Shown: positions 53,048 to 62,213, counted from the first letter of the stretch. The stretch: 64,000 nt of DNA from Dasania marina DSM 21967 (GCF_000373485.1 NZ_KB891575.1:639736-703735), one strand, 5' to 3'. Translations and numbers: made by a program. Notes: generated from the sequence alone by a model not told the origin.

Positions 53048-54853
53048 TTACGCTATTGCTATTAATACTTCACCGGGTGTTATTCTATCGCCTTTGGCTA
53101 CGTATATGGCGGTGACAGTGCCGGCGATATTGGCGTGTATCTCCATTTCCATTTTCATGGCTTCGGCCACCAGCACCGATTGCCCCGCGCTAACGCTGTC
53201 GCCTTCTTTCACCAGCACCTCTACCACGTTGCCAGGCATAGCGGTGGTGACGTCGCCGGGCTCACTGGCAAGCTTGCGGCTATCGCCCCCTTGATGCTGG
53301 TATTCGTTTAACGGCTCGAAGATGACTTCTTCGGGCATGCCATCCATGGATAAATACAGTTTGCGCTTGCCGCCACCGTGATCGCCCACGCCCGTGATAG
53401 CAATATCATAGACTTCACCGTGTACCGCAATTTTAAATTCCGAGGCAGGGGTTTGTTTTAGCCTGTTATCTTTTACGGCCTCTAGCGGTAACAACGCTTC
53501 GGGGCTTAAGCTGCCATCGGCACGCTGCTGTAAAAACTCACGGCCTAGGTCGGGGAACATGGCATAGGTGAGCACGTCCTCTTCTGACTTAGCCAAGTCG
53601 CCTATGTCGGCACGCAGGTTATTAAGCTCGGGGCTGAGTAAGTCGGCGGGGCGGCCTACATTAACGCTTTCGTTACCTATGGCTTGTTTGAGTAGCTCTT
53701 CATTAACCTCGCCGGGCGCGGCACCATAGCCACCCTGCAAATAGCGCTTCACTTCGTTGGTAATGGTTTTGTAGCGCTTACCTGCCAGCACATTGTAAAC
53801 CGCTTGGGTGCCTACTATTTGCGAGGTGGGTGTTACCAGCGGCGGGTAGCCTAGGTCTTTACGCACCTGAGGGATTTCGGTAAATACCTGCTGAATTTTA
53901 TCCAACGCGTTTTGCTCTTTGAGCTGGTTGGCGAGGTTAGACATCATGCCGCCGGGCACTTGGTTAATCTGCACGGCGATGTCTTCACGGGTAAATTCAC
54001 TTTCGAATTGGTGATATTTTTTGCGCACCTCTCTAAAGTATTCCGCAATTTCACTGAGCAGCGTTAGGTCCAAACCAGTATCGTAGGGGCTGTCTTTTAA
54101 GGCGGCCACTTGCGCTTCGGTAGCCGGGTGGCTAGTGCCATTGGCAAAGGCCGATATCGCGGTGTCTATATGGCTGGCACCGGCCTCTATGGCTTTTAGC
54201 TGGCACAACGGCGCTAGGCCTGCGGTGGAGTGGCTGTGTAATACCACCGGCACGTCGATCTCGGCGGTTAAGGCTTTAACCAAGTCATAGGTTGCGTAGG
54301 GGGTAAGCAGGCCCGCCATATCTTTAATTGCTATAGAATCAGCACCCATTTCGCACATAGCCTTAGCTTGTTGCACAAATAATTCGGGCGTGTGCACCGG
54401 GCTGGTGGTGTAACAAATAGTGCCCTGTGCATGTTTGCCGGCTTTTTTTACCGCTTTCATGGCGGTTTCTAGGTTGCGCACATCGTTGAGGGCGTCGAAT
54501 ATGCGGAAGACGTCTATGCCATTTTGCGCGGCTTTAGCCACAAAGGCCTCGACTACATCATCGGCATAATGGCGGTAACCCAGTAGGTTTTGGCCGCGCA
54601 GTAACATTTGCAAACGGGTGTTGGGCAGGGCAGCACGCAGCTGCCGTAAACGCTGCCATGGGTCTTCTTTTAAAAAACGCACGCAGGCATCAAAGGTTGC
54701 ACCGCCCCACACTTCTAGCGACCAATAGCCTACTTGGTCTAACTTTTCGCATATGGGCAACATGTCTTCGGTGCGCATGCGGGTGGCGATAAGTGATTGG
54801 TGGGCATCACGCAGTATCACATCGGTGACGGCAATTTTTTGGGGCTTATTCAT
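53048..54853 (-). CDS. pycB: Pyruvate carboxylase subunit B (carboxyltransferase with biotinyl domain)
   Basis: Transfers the carboxyl group from biotin to pyruvate, making oxaloacetate. Seen: the carboxyltransferase barrel VILRDAHQSLIATRMRTEDM, GGATFDACVRFLKEDPW, RGQNLLGYRHYADDVV, IKDMAGLLTPY and VVLHSHSTAGLA; then a conserved carboxylase domain and a C-terminal biotinyl domain with Lys567 in EAMKMEM. 601 residues. The same family includes oxaloacetate decarboxylase alpha subunits, but no beta/gamma membrane subunits are present, and the partner biotin carboxylase gene lies 52 bases upstream, which favours two-subunit pyruvate carboxylase. AGGAGA precedes the ATG. Confidence 0.9.
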   Translation of the reverse strand: MNKPQKIAVTDVILRDAHQSLIATRMRTEDMLPICEKLDQVGYWSLEVWGGATFDACVRFLKEDPWQRLRQLRAALPNTRLQMLLRGQNLLGYRHYADDVVEAFVAKAAQNGIDVFRIFDALNDVRNLETAMKAVKKAGKHAQGTICYTTSPVHTPELFVQQAKAMCEMGADSIAIKDMAGLLTPYATYDLVKALTAEIDVPVVLHSHSTAGLAPLCQLKAIEAGASHIDTAISAFANGTSHPATEAQVAALKDSPYDTGLDLTLLSEIAEYFREVRKKYHQFESEFTREDIAVQINQVPGGMMSNLANQLKEQNALDKIQQVFTEIPQVRKDLGYPPLVTPTSQIVGTQAVYNVLAGKRYKTITNEVKRYLQGGYGAAPGEVNEELLKQAIGNESVNVGRPADLLSPELNNLRADIGDLAKSEEDVLTYAMFPDLGREFLQQRADGSLSPEALLPLEAVKDNRLKQTPASEFKIAVHGEVYDIAITGVGDHGGGKRKLYLSMDGMPEEVIFEPLNEYQHQGGDSRKLASEPGDVTTAMPGNVVEVLVKEGDSVSAGQSVLVAEAMKMEMEIHANIAGTVTAIYVAKGDRITPGEVLIAIA

Positions 54854-54905
54854 GATTACTTCTCCTGCGCGGGCGTGACCTGCGGCTAGCTATTTATTTG
54901 GGTGT

Positions 54906-56321
54906 TTACCAGCCTGCGTAGGCCGCAATCGCAGCGGCTAAGGCCAAGGCCGTTTCACTGGGGTGGCGTTTATCGGAGTAGTCCAGTAACTCTGGGTGTT
55001 CGGGCACAAAGCTGGTATTGAAATGGGCTTGTTGAAAATCGGGATGTTTTAAAATTTGCTGGTAGTACGCCGCTGTTGTTTTTATGCCGTGCAAGCGCAT
55101 ATCGTCCAGCGCACGCTGGCCGCGGGCAACGGCCTCTTCCCAGGTTAAGGCCCACACCACTAACTTGAGGCACATGGAGTCGTAATAGGGGGGGATTTCA
55201 TAGCCGGTATAGATAGCAGTATCTACCCGCACCCCCGGGCCGCCCGGCGCGTAGTAATGGGAGATGCGGCCAAAGCTGGGTAAAAAGTCGTTTTTTGGAT
55301 CTTCGGCATTAATACGAAACTGCAGGGCATAGCCGCGATAGCTAATATCCTCTTGCCGGTAGCTAAGCGTTAAGCCGCCCGCTATGCGCAGCTGCTCGCG
55401 CACGATGTCCACGCCGGTTATCTGCTCGCTAATGGTGTGCTCTACCTGTACGCGGGTGTTCATCTCCATGAAATAGACTTCGTTACCCGCTAACAAAAAC
55501 TCCACCGTGCCGGCATTGGTATAGCCCACTGCGGCGGCGGCTTTCACCGCCAAGTCGCCCATGTATAGGCGCTGCTCTGGGGTGAGCTGGGGGCTGGGGG
55601 CTATCTCTATTAGCTTTTGGTTGCGGCGCTGAATAGAGCAGTCGCGCTCATACAGGTGCACTACGTTGCCGTGGCTGTCGGCGAGTATTTGCACCTCTAT
55701 ATGGCGCGGATGCAGTATGCACTTTTCCATAAACACTTCGGCAGAGCCAAAGGCCTTGGTGGCCTCGGAGATCACCCGCGGGTATTGCAGCTTTAACTCT
55801 TCGGCGCTATCGCAGCGGCGTATGCCACGGCCACCACCGCCGGAGGTTGCCTTAATCATTACCGGGTAGCCTATTTGCTGGGCTAGGCTTAGGGCCTCGT
55901 CTACATCAGCAAGGTTACCCGCAGAGCCCGGTGTAATGGGCACGCCAGCTGCGCGCATGGCATCCCTGGCTTGGGTTTTGTCACCCATTTTTTGAATCAC
56001 GGCGGCGCTAGGGCCTATAAAGGTAATGCCGGCTTGCTCACATAGGCGGGCAAATTCAGCGTTTTCTGACAGGAAGCCATAACCGGGATGGATGGCGTCA
56101 CAGCCGGTTTCTAGGGCGAGGTTAACGATACGCAGTGGATCTAGGTAGCCCGCTAGGGGGTCTTCACCCAGCGAGTAGGCTTCGTCGGCACGTTTTACAT
56201 GCAGGGCGTAGCGATCGGGCTCGGTGTAAATAGCCAGCGAGCGTATGCCCATCTCGGCACAGGCGCGCACGATGCGCACGGCAATCTCGCCGCGATTGGC
56301 AATTAGCACTTTTTTTAACAT
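54906..56321 (-). CDS. pycA: Pyruvate carboxylase subunit A (biotin carboxylase)
   Basis: ATP-dependent carboxylation of the biotin carried by PycB. Seen: start MLKKVLIANRGEIAVRIVRACAEMG, GYGFLSENAEFARLCEQAGI, ATP-grasp GGGGRGIRRCDSAEEL, the catalytic EVFMEKCILHPRHIEVQI and RDCSIQRRNQKLIEIAPSP, then EMNTRVQVEHTISEQITGVD. 471 residues. ATG 56321 has GAGGAG 6-7 bases upstream; the open frame to 56354 is not needed. An AccC paralogue would look similar, but the operon with pycB and the divergent LysR gene indicate pyruvate carboxylase. Confidence 0.92.
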   Translation of the reverse strand: MLKKVLIANRGEIAVRIVRACAEMGIRSLAIYTEPDRYALHVKRADEAYSLGEDPLAGYLDPLRIVNLALETGCDAIHPGYGFLSENAEFARLCEQAGITFIGPSAAVIQKMGDKTQARDAMRAAGVPITPGSAGNLADVDEALSLAQQIGYPVMIKATSGGGGRGIRRCDSAEELKLQYPRVISEATKAFGSAEVFMEKCILHPRHIEVQILADSHGNVVHLYERDCSIQRRNQKLIEIAPSPQLTPEQRLYMGDLAVKAAAAVGYTNAGTVEFLLAGNEVYFMEMNTRVQVEHTISEQITGVDIVREQLRIAGGLTLSYRQEDISYRGYALQFRINAEDPKNDFLPSFGRISHYYAPGGPGVRVDTAIYTGYEIPPYYDSMCLKLVVWALTWEEAVARGQRALDDMRLHGIKTTAAYYQQILKHPDFQQAHFNTSFVPEHPELLDYSDKRHPSETALALAAAIAAYAGW

Positions 56322-56411
56322 TATCGTCTCCTCAACCTTTTGGCTCTGTGCCATCAGGATTGCGGAGATGCTAACTGGCCAATACGATAAGTAAAAATTG
56401 ATATTTCTTAG

Positions 56412-56441
56412 CTTATGTATAAGGTATTACTTATAGATAAA
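56412..56441. promoter_or_regulatory. Two TTAT-N2-ATAA palindromes, candidate LysR operator for pycAB
   Basis: CTTATGTATAAG at 56412-56423 (perfect palindrome) and CTTATAGATAAA at 56430-56441, 18 bases apart start to start, in the short divergent gap between pycA and the LysR-type gene. Spacing and position suit LysR tetramer binding; not proven. Confidence 0.45.
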
Positions 56442-56458
56442 CTCAAATACGCTTTCTT

Positions 56459-57406
56459 ATGCCACTATCAATACAAAACTTAATCGGCCGCCTAACTTTT
56501 AGGCAGCTACAGGTATTCAAAGCCGTTTACGAGCTAAAAAGCTACAGTAAAGCGGGGGATATGCTGGGGCTTACCCAGCCTGCGGTGAGCAGCCAAATTC
56601 GCCAATTAGAGCAAGCCCTAGAGCAGCGCTTGTTTGAGTATGTGGGGCGGCGCTTGTTTTATACCGCCGCGGGTGAGCGCCTAGCCGAAAGCATTAGCCA
56701 TATTTTTGCCGAGCTAAGCGACCTGCAAACCGATATCGCTGCGCTTAAAGGCCAAGTGGCTGGTGAACTGCGCTTGGTGGCGGTTAACACCGCCCAATAT
56801 GTGGTGCCCTATATGTTGCGCGCTTTTCTGAATTTGCACCCGCAAGTGAGCGTGAGTGTGAAAGTGGTAAACCGCGCCACCGCCTTACAACGGCTAAACG
56901 ACAATACTGACGACTTGGTGATTATGGCGATGGTACCCGCCGACAAGCCGTTAACGTCACTGCCCTTTTTAGATAACGAGCTGGTGCCTGTGGTGCCCGC
57001 TGGCCACCCCCTGTTGCAGCAAGCCAGCATTAGCCCGCAAGATTTTTTAAGCAGCCAACTGCTTATGCGCGAGCCTGGCTCGGGTAATAGATTGGCGCTG
57101 GAAATGCACTGCCAACAACAACGCCTGCACATAAAAAGCAGCATGGAGCTGGGCTCTAATGATGCGATTAAACACGCAGTGATGGCCGGGCTAGGCGTTG
57201 CGGTGTTACCCAAGCTGAGTATTTTACCCGAGCTGCAACTGGGTAAATTAATCATCCCCCCTATTACCGGTTTCCCCCTGCGCCGCAGCTGGTGTGTGGT
57301 GCACCCACAGGCCAAACATTTAACCCCCAGTATGCAAGCCTTTCTAGATTATATTCAGCAAAATATTAAACAGTTTGAACATATTTTTATAAACCAAGGT
57401 AATTAA
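56459..57406 (+). CDS. LysR-type regulator divergent from pycAB
   Basis: 315 residues. Seen: N-terminal helix-turn-helix LTFRQLQVFKAVYELKSYSKAGDMLGLTQPAVSSQIRQLEQALEQRLFEYVGRR, then a two-lobed effector domain with GELRLVAVNTAQYVVPYMLRAFLNLHP. It is of the CbbR/CysB-like group. It is transcribed away from the pyruvate carboxylase genes, as is usual for their regulators (a LysR gene adjoins pycAB in pseudomonads), so control of pycAB is likely. ATG 56459 has no clear Shine-Dalgarno. Confidence 0.9.
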   Translation: MPLSIQNLIGRLTFRQLQVFKAVYELKSYSKAGDMLGLTQPAVSSQIRQLEQALEQRLFEYVGRRLFYTAAGERLAESISHIFAELSDLQTDIAALKGQVAGELRLVAVNTAQYVVPYMLRAFLNLHPQVSVSVKVVNRATALQRLNDNTDDLVIMAMVPADKPLTSLPFLDNELVPVVPAGHPLLQQASISPQDFLSSQLLMREPGSGNRLALEMHCQQQRLHIKSSMELGSNDAIKHAVMAGLGVAVLPKLSILPELQLGKLIIPPITGFPLRRSWCVVHPQAKHLTPSMQAFLDYIQQNIKQFEHIFINQGN

Positions 57407-57543
57407 TAATAAATAGTGTGGGCATGAAAATATCACCTGGGATGTTTGTTTTTATTATAAATGGTATAAAAATTGTTTGTTCACGAGCTTATTTCACAAT
57501 AATAAAACAGTATAGCTGCGCCGCTAAATTATAATGTTAGGGA

Positions 57544-58569
57544 TTAAAAACCCTCTAATACTATCTTGCCTATAGATTGGCCTTGCTCCAACTCTTGGTG
57601 TGCGGCCCTTAGGTTGGCGGCATTTATAGTACCTAGGTTTTTGCCTACGGTGGTTTGTATAAACCCTAAGTCAGTTAACTCCGACACACGGTTGAGTATG
57701 CGGCTTTGTTCGTCCATATCGGCGGCCTGAAACATAGCGCGTGCAGACATACACTCGACATGTAGTGATAGGCTTTTTAATTTCATCTTGCCTATATCTA
57801 TATTTTTTGGATCATCTGTTAAGGCGATTTTGCCAAAAGGTGCCAACATTTCTACATAGCTATCAAAATAGCTATCGGTGCTGTTTAGGCTGGCAACATG
57901 GCTTAGTGGGCCTATGTTCAAGGCTTCAATTTGCGCGGGCAGTGGTTTGCTGTGGTCCACCACATAATCGGCCCCTAGTTTTTTTACCCAAGCGCCAGAG
58001 CTTTGCCGTGAGGCGGTGGCAATAAGGGTTGCACCGGTTATGGCCTTGGCGATTTGTATCAATATAGAGCCTACGCCACCGGCGGCACCCACCACTAAGA
58101 TGACCTCTTTCGATTTTTCGTTGCTGCCAACTGCTTGCTGCTTTATGGCTAGGTGCTCAAATAAAATTTCCCAGGCGGTAATGGCGGTTAACGGCAGTGC
58201 TGCAGCTTCGGTGTTGGACAGATTTTTGGGCTTGCGGCCTACCAAGCGCTGGTCCACTAATTGATATTCGGCATTGCAGCCTGAACGGGTAAGGTCGCCC
58301 GCATAAAAAACACTGTCGCCGGGCTTAAATTGGTTAACCGCATCACCAACGGCTTGCACTACACCCACAGCGTCCCAGCCCAACACCGCGTGCTCGCCTT
58401 CGGCCGGCGGGTAATATAGCCGCATTTTGTAATCCACCGGGTTAACCGCTATGGCTTGCACTTTGATGAGTAAGTCGTGGCCCGTAGCTACGGGCTGTGA
58501 CAGCTCTATATCTACTAAGGATTCGGGGTTGGTAATGGCTAATGATTTTGTGCAAGCAACGGCTTTCAT
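57544..58569 (-). CDS. Zinc-binding-type alcohol dehydrogenase / quinone oxidoreductase, copy 1
   Basis: 341-residue MDR superfamily oxidoreductase. Seen: GroES-like N-terminal domain (GHDLLIKVQAIAVNPVDYKMRLYYPPAEGEHAVLGWDAVGVV), the NAD(P)-binding motif ILVVGAAGGVGSILIQIAKAITGATLIATASR, and LGADYVVDHSKPL. Catalytic zinc ligands (GHE and the lobe Cys set) are absent, so it is an NADPH-dependent quinone- or enone-reductase type. It is close to the gene at 59223-60248, differing at scattered positions throughout. The same operator-like sequence is found before both (58632-58659). Substrate unknown. Confidence 0.9.
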   Translation of the reverse strand: MKAVACTKSLAITNPESLVDIELSQPVATGHDLLIKVQAIAVNPVDYKMRLYYPPAEGEHAVLGWDAVGVVQAVGDAVNQFKPGDSVFYAGDLTRSGCNAEYQLVDQRLVGRKPKNLSNTEAAALPLTAITAWEILFEHLAIKQQAVGSNEKSKEVILVVGAAGGVGSILIQIAKAITGATLIATASRQSSGAWVKKLGADYVVDHSKPLPAQIEALNIGPLSHVASLNSTDSYFDSYVEMLAPFGKIALTDDPKNIDIGKMKLKSLSLHVECMSARAMFQAADMDEQSRILNRVSELTDLGFIQTTVGKNLGTINAANLRAAHQELEQGQSIGKIVLEGF

Positions 58570-58631
58570 GGTGAGACCTATTATCGGCAGAGCTGCCTAG
58601 TAAACGCTATACAGCTACGGGTTAGCCGAGC

Positions 58632-58659
58632 ATTACATGCTATGAAAGAGTGCTATACA
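58632..58659. promoter_or_regulatory. Operator-like sequence before copy 1
   Basis: ATTACATGCTATGAAAGAGT then GCTATACA. It matches ATTACATGCTATAAAGGGGGCTATAGCA of 60348-60375, the divergent promoter of copy 2 (written here in parts of less than 20 bases at a time: ATTACATGCTAT, GCTATA). The second palindrome arm is degenerate. Confidence 0.5.
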
Positions 58660-58820
58660 AGGTGCAAGCGCAAAACATTTTTTACTGAAACACTAAAGGC
58701 CTAAATTTTGTTAGCTATATTGCTTATAGCGCCCGAATTTTACGGGCTGCTAAGTAGCTGTATAACACCTCTCTATTCAAGGAAGTCGATACTTGTGGCT
58801 CATGGCCACACGCCTTAACA

Positions 58821-59111
58821 CTAAGCCAACTTGGTCATCTCGTTAACAATAAAAGCATCCACGGCACCATCGGTATTTGTTACAAACTCTTCAAAGTGGG
58901 GTGCCTGCTTATGGGCACGCCAAGCCGCTCGGTTTTGCCAGTTTTCATACATGAAAAAATGGGCCGGATTTTGGTTATCTTGGTGCAGGTTGTAGTTAAT
59001 GCAGCCTTGCTCGGTACGCGTAGCCACTAGCAATTTTTCTAGTTCGCTTTTTAGCAAGGCAATGTGCTGATTTTTTGCTTTGATAGTAGCCACTATAGTT
59101 AATGCGCTCAT
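58821..59111 (-). CDS. Antibiotic biosynthesis monooxygenase (ABM/YgiN-type) domain protein
   Basis: 96 residues. Seen: LTIVATIKAKNQHIALLKSELEKLLVATRTEQGCINYNLHQDNQNPAHFFMYENWQNRAAWRAHKQAPHFEEF, the dimeric ferredoxin-like ABM fold with the conserved EGCxxYxLHxD and FxxYExW motifs. Relatives include quinol monooxygenase YgiN. ATG 59111 has AGAGG upstream. It lies between the two oxidoreductase copies on the same strand; all three may reduce and re-oxidise a quinone-like substrate (inference). Confidence 0.9.
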   Translation of the reverse strand: MSALTIVATIKAKNQHIALLKSELEKLLVATRTEQGCINYNLHQDNQNPAHFFMYENWQNRAAWRAHKQAPHFEEFVTNTDGAVDAFIVNEMTKLA

Positions 59112-59222
59112 GGTGCTGCCTCTTAAGTTTGTACTCACTACGCCGGCACTGGTTTAAAATTAGACTGGGCTGGCTATGAATTGATGGCCAGCCCAGCGAG
59201 ACTTAGTAGTAAGACTAGACGC

Positions 59223-60248
59223 TTAAAAGCCCTCTAACACTATTTTTCCTATAGATCGGCCTTGTTCCAGCTCTTGGTGGGCAGCCCTAAGATTAGCGGC
59301 ATTAATAGTGCCTAGGTTTTTGCCTACGGTGGTTTTTATCTGGCCTAGGTCGATTAGCTCTGACACGCGGTTGAGTAAGCGGCTTTGTTCGTCCATGTCG
59401 GCGGCATTAAACATAGAGCGGGCAAACATAAACTCCCAGTGCAGTGACAGGCTTTTCATTTTAATTTTGCCTATCTCCAAATTTTTCAGGTCATCGATTA
59501 AGGCGATTTTGCCGAAAGGGGCCAGCATGTCTATGTAGCTATCAAAATACGTTTCGGTGCTGTTTAAGCTGGCAACATGGGTTAGCGGGCCTATGTTTAA
59601 GGCTTCGATTTGTGCGGGCAGTGGTTTGCTGTGGTCCACTACATAATCGGCGCCTAATTTTTTTACCCAGGCGCTAGAGCTTTGCCGTGAGGCGGTGGCA
59701 ATGATGGTTGCACCGGTTATAGCCTTGGCGATTTGTATCAATATAGAGCCTACGCCACCGGCGGCACCTACCATTAGGATGACCTCTTTCGATTTTTCGT
59801 GGGTGCCAGCTGCTTGCTGCTGTATGGCTAGGTGCTCAAACAAAATTTCCCAGGCGGTAATGGCGGTTAATGGCAGCGCCGCAGCTTCGGCGTTGGACAG
59901 GCTTTTGGGCTTGTGGCCCACTATGCGCTCGTCCACTAATTGATATTCGGCATTGCTGCCTGGGCGAGTAAGATCACCCGCATAAAACACACTGTCGCCG
60001 GGCTTAAATTGGCTAACAGCTTCACCGACAGCTTGCACTACACCCACGGCATCCCAGCCCATCACTTTGTGCTCGCCTTCGGCGGGGGGCATATTCAAGC
60101 GTACTTTGTAATCTACTGGGTTTACGGCTATGGCTTGCACTTTAATAAGCAGGTCGCGGCCGCTGGCTACGGGCTGTGGTAGCTCTATATCCACTAGGGC
60201 TTCGGGGTTGGTAATGGCTAGTGATTGGGTAAATGCAACGGCTTTCAT
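59223..60248 (-). CDS. Zinc-binding-type alcohol dehydrogenase / quinone oxidoreductase, copy 2
   Basis: 341 residues, start at ATG 60248 with AGAGGAC upstream; the longer frame is not needed. Seen: same fold and motifs as copy 1 (MKAVAFTQSL start, PVDYKVRLNMPPAEGEHKVMGWDAVGVV, LMVGAAGGVGSILIQIAKAITGATIIATASR, LGADYVVDHSKPL) and an almost identical C-terminal part. First gene of the presumed operon copy 2 - ABM - copy 1, divergent from the LysR gene. Catalytic zinc ligands are missing here also. Confidence 0.9.
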   Translation of the reverse strand: MKAVAFTQSLAITNPEALVDIELPQPVASGRDLLIKVQAIAVNPVDYKVRLNMPPAEGEHKVMGWDAVGVVQAVGEAVSQFKPGDSVFYAGDLTRPGSNAEYQLVDERIVGHKPKSLSNAEAAALPLTAITAWEILFEHLAIQQQAAGTHEKSKEVILMVGAAGGVGSILIQIAKAITGATIIATASRQSSSAWVKKLGADYVVDHSKPLPAQIEALNIGPLTHVASLNSTETYFDSYIDMLAPFGKIALIDDLKNLEIGKIKMKSLSLHWEFMFARSMFNAADMDEQSRLLNRVSELIDLGQIKTTVGKNLGTINAANLRAAHQELEQGRSIGKIVLEGF

Positions 60249-60353
60249 GGTGTGTCCTCTGGTAACGGGTATGTGTGTGGGCCGGCCTGCCATAGCTAGT
60301 CACTGGCTTGGCGCTTGGTAACGGCATGAGGCTATTATTCGCCAAGTATTACA

Positions 60354-60375
60354 TGCTATAAAGGGGGCTATAGCA
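60354..60375. promoter_or_regulatory. Inverted repeat in the divergent promoter, candidate LysR operator
   Basis: TGCTATA, eight bases, TATAGCA: a perfect inverted repeat in the gap between copy 2 and the LysR-type gene. The 28 bases around it (60348-60375) recur upstream of copy 1, so the sequence has been kept in the duplication. Confidence 0.6.
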
Positions 60376-60401
60376 GACACATAATCAAATTATTTTTGAC
60401 A

Positions 60402-61319
60402 ATGAATACAAATGACCTCAGCCTTTTTATCCATATTGCCGATAGCGCCAGCATTTCGCGGGCTGCCGAGCAGCTGGATATCACCACCGCTGCCGCCAGT
60501 GCCGCGCTCAAACGGCTAGAAAGCCAACTAGAGGTGCAGCTGTTTATTCGCTCTACTCGGCGTTTGCGCATCACCGCCGCAGGCGAACGTTTTTTGGTGT
60601 ATTGCCGCGCCGCCCTCAGCCAGTTGGATGCCGGTAAAGCCTCGCTGCATGCGCTGCAGGGTAAGGTGGCCGGTGAGCTGCGCATATCGGCACCCTCCGA
60701 CTTGGGCCGCAACCTGTTATTGGGCTGGATAGATGAAATCATGGCCCAGCACAGCGATTTATCGATTAGCCTCAGCTTGGGCGATTCCATCACCGATTTT
60801 TATCTCAACCGTATAGACCTAGCCATACGCTATGGCGCGCTGGAAGATTCCTCCATGGTGGCCTTTCCGCTGGCCAGCACCGAGGGCTTGTTATGCGCGT
60901 CGCCAGCCTATTTGGCCAGCCACGGCACGCCGCAACAGCCCAGCGATTTAAGCCAGCACAACTGCCTGCTTTATCAGCGCAATAGCCGCCTACATGATGT
61001 GTGGGAATTTACCGGCAACGGCGATAGCGGCAGCGAGCCTATTAAAGTGCGAGTAGCCGGTGACCGCAGCAGCAACGACAGCGAAGTGGTGCGCCGCTGG
61101 GCCGTTGCCGGTAAAGGTATCGCCTATAAATCCCGTTTTGATATGGACCAAGACCTGCGCGCCGGCCGCGTAGTGAGCCTGTTAACCGACTACTCATTGC
61201 GCCCGGCCCAGCTAAACCTGATTTGCCCCAACCGCAAACACATTACCCCGGCCGTGTTACTACTGCGTGATATTTTTCGGGATAAATTTGCTCAACTTAT
61301 CGAACAAAGCACAGGCTGA
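60402..61319 (+). CDS. LysR-type regulator divergent from the oxidoreductase operon
   Basis: 305 residues from ATG 60402; a TTG two codons earlier is an alternative. Seen: helix-turn-helix (LSLFIHIADSASISRAAEQLDITTAAASAALKRLESQLEVQLFIRSTRRLRITAAGERFL), then a CrgA/DmlR-type effector domain: GELRISAPSDLGRNLLLGWIDEIM, VVRRWAVAGKGIAYKSRF. Such regulators commonly sit beside oxidoreductase genes and respond to their substrates. It is likely to bind at 60354-60375 and perhaps also at 58632. Confidence 0.92.
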   Translation: MNTNDLSLFIHIADSASISRAAEQLDITTAAASAALKRLESQLEVQLFIRSTRRLRITAAGERFLVYCRAALSQLDAGKASLHALQGKVAGELRISAPSDLGRNLLLGWIDEIMAQHSDLSISLSLGDSITDFYLNRIDLAIRYGALEDSSMVAFPLASTEGLLCASPAYLASHGTPQQPSDLSQHNCLLYQRNSRLHDVWEFTGNGDSGSEPIKVRVAGDRSSNDSEVVRRWAVAGKGIAYKSRFDMDQDLRAGRVVSLLTDYSLRPAQLNLICPNRKHITPAVLLLRDIFRDKFAQLIEQSTG

Positions 61320-61537
61320 GCATTAACAACTACAAAGGCTAGCGTTTTGCTTTAATCTGGATAACAATCATCGCGAGTACTAGTGTGGGCCTAACAATAA
61401 TAACGTCTAAGCAGTCCCTTTATTGCCGCTCTCGCCATACCGTTTTTCTTTATTTGGCAGCATTAACCAATACTGACTTTGTTTATTAAGGCGTGCCTGG
61501 CTAAAAGCACATGCAGGGAATTATCCAAAAGAACAAC

Positions 61538-61567
61538 CGGTTAGGCTTTATTCACCCGGCCTAACCG
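61538..61567 (+). promoter_or_regulatory. Leader hairpin before the outer-membrane protein gene
   Basis: CGGTTAGGC and GCCTAACCG form a perfect 9-bp stem with a 12-base loop, 38 bases before the ATG. It could stabilise the transcript or regulate translation. No T-tract follows. Confidence 0.45.
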
Positions 61568-61605
61568 ACAACATTAATTAGGGTGATTTATAACAAGGAT
61601 TCAAC

Positions 61606-62196
61606 ATGTTTACTAAAAAGCTAATGATTGGCGCTATCGCTACAGCTGCGGCATTTAATGCCCATGCCGAAGACTCTGACCTATCGTACACTTACGTCGG
61701 CCTAGCTTATCAAACAGGGGAGGTTTTAAATGAAGATTTTAGCGGCTTTGGCGTTAGTGGTAGCGTTGCACTCAATGAATCGGTTTTTTTAATTGGTCAT
61801 TACAGCGATCTTACCTCAGACGATAAATACCATGTTGGGTTTCGTTCAGATGATATTGAAGTAACCCAGTTTGATTTGGGTGTGGGCTTTCATACACCGG
61901 TTGCTAAAAATATAGATTTCGTAGCATCACTTTCCTATGCCGATGCTGAAATTAAATATCTTGGCAACAAGGCTGATGGTAACGGTTATCTCATTAACGC
62001 AGGGATACGCGCTAAGCCAACAGACATATTAGAATTTGGCGCAGCCATCAATTATGCCGATATCGAAGATGATGGCGAAGCGGGTTACACATTATATGCA
62101 CGCGTTTTTGCAGCACCTAAACTATCTATAGGCTTGGGCTATGGCTCAGCCGATGATATAGACACGCTTTCTCTTGATGTGCGTTTTGATCTTTAG
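61606..62196 (+). CDS. Putative outer-membrane beta-barrel protein
   Basis: 196 residues. Seen: signal peptide ending FNAHA, followed by alternating strands (TYVGLAYQTGEV, VGVGFHTPVAKNIDFVASLSYADA) and a C-terminal LSLDVRFDL. Aromatic and Gly/Asp turns fit an eight-stranded barrel of the OmpA-membrane-domain or Ail/OmpX-like size. Family is not certain. AAGGA precedes the ATG. A 62-bp repeat with terminal inverted ends follows. Confidence 0.75.
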   Translation: MFTKKLMIGAIATAAAFNAHAEDSDLSYTYVGLAYQTGEVLNEDFSGFGVSGSVALNESVFLIGHYSDLTSDDKYHVGFRSDDIEVTQFDLGVGFHTPVAKNIDFVASLSYADAEIKYLGNKADGNGYLINAGIRAKPTDILEFGAAINYADIEDDGEAGYTLYARVFAAPKLSIGLGYGSADDIDTLSLDVRFDL

Positions 62197-62213
62197 ATAA
62201 AACAGCTATAACT

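Noticed and set aside
53048..54853. Oxaloacetate decarboxylase alpha subunit (oadA) instead of pycB
   Set aside because: No beta or gamma sodium-pump subunits nearby, whereas a biotin carboxylase gene lies directly upstream and a LysR gene is divergent, the pattern of two-subunit pyruvate carboxylase.
61511..61564. 17-codon ORF that begins MQGIIQKNNRLGFIHPA, cold-shock-domain-like start
   Set aside because: No ribosome site, no continuation of the domain, and its end is part of the hairpin. Kept only as a possible leader peptide.
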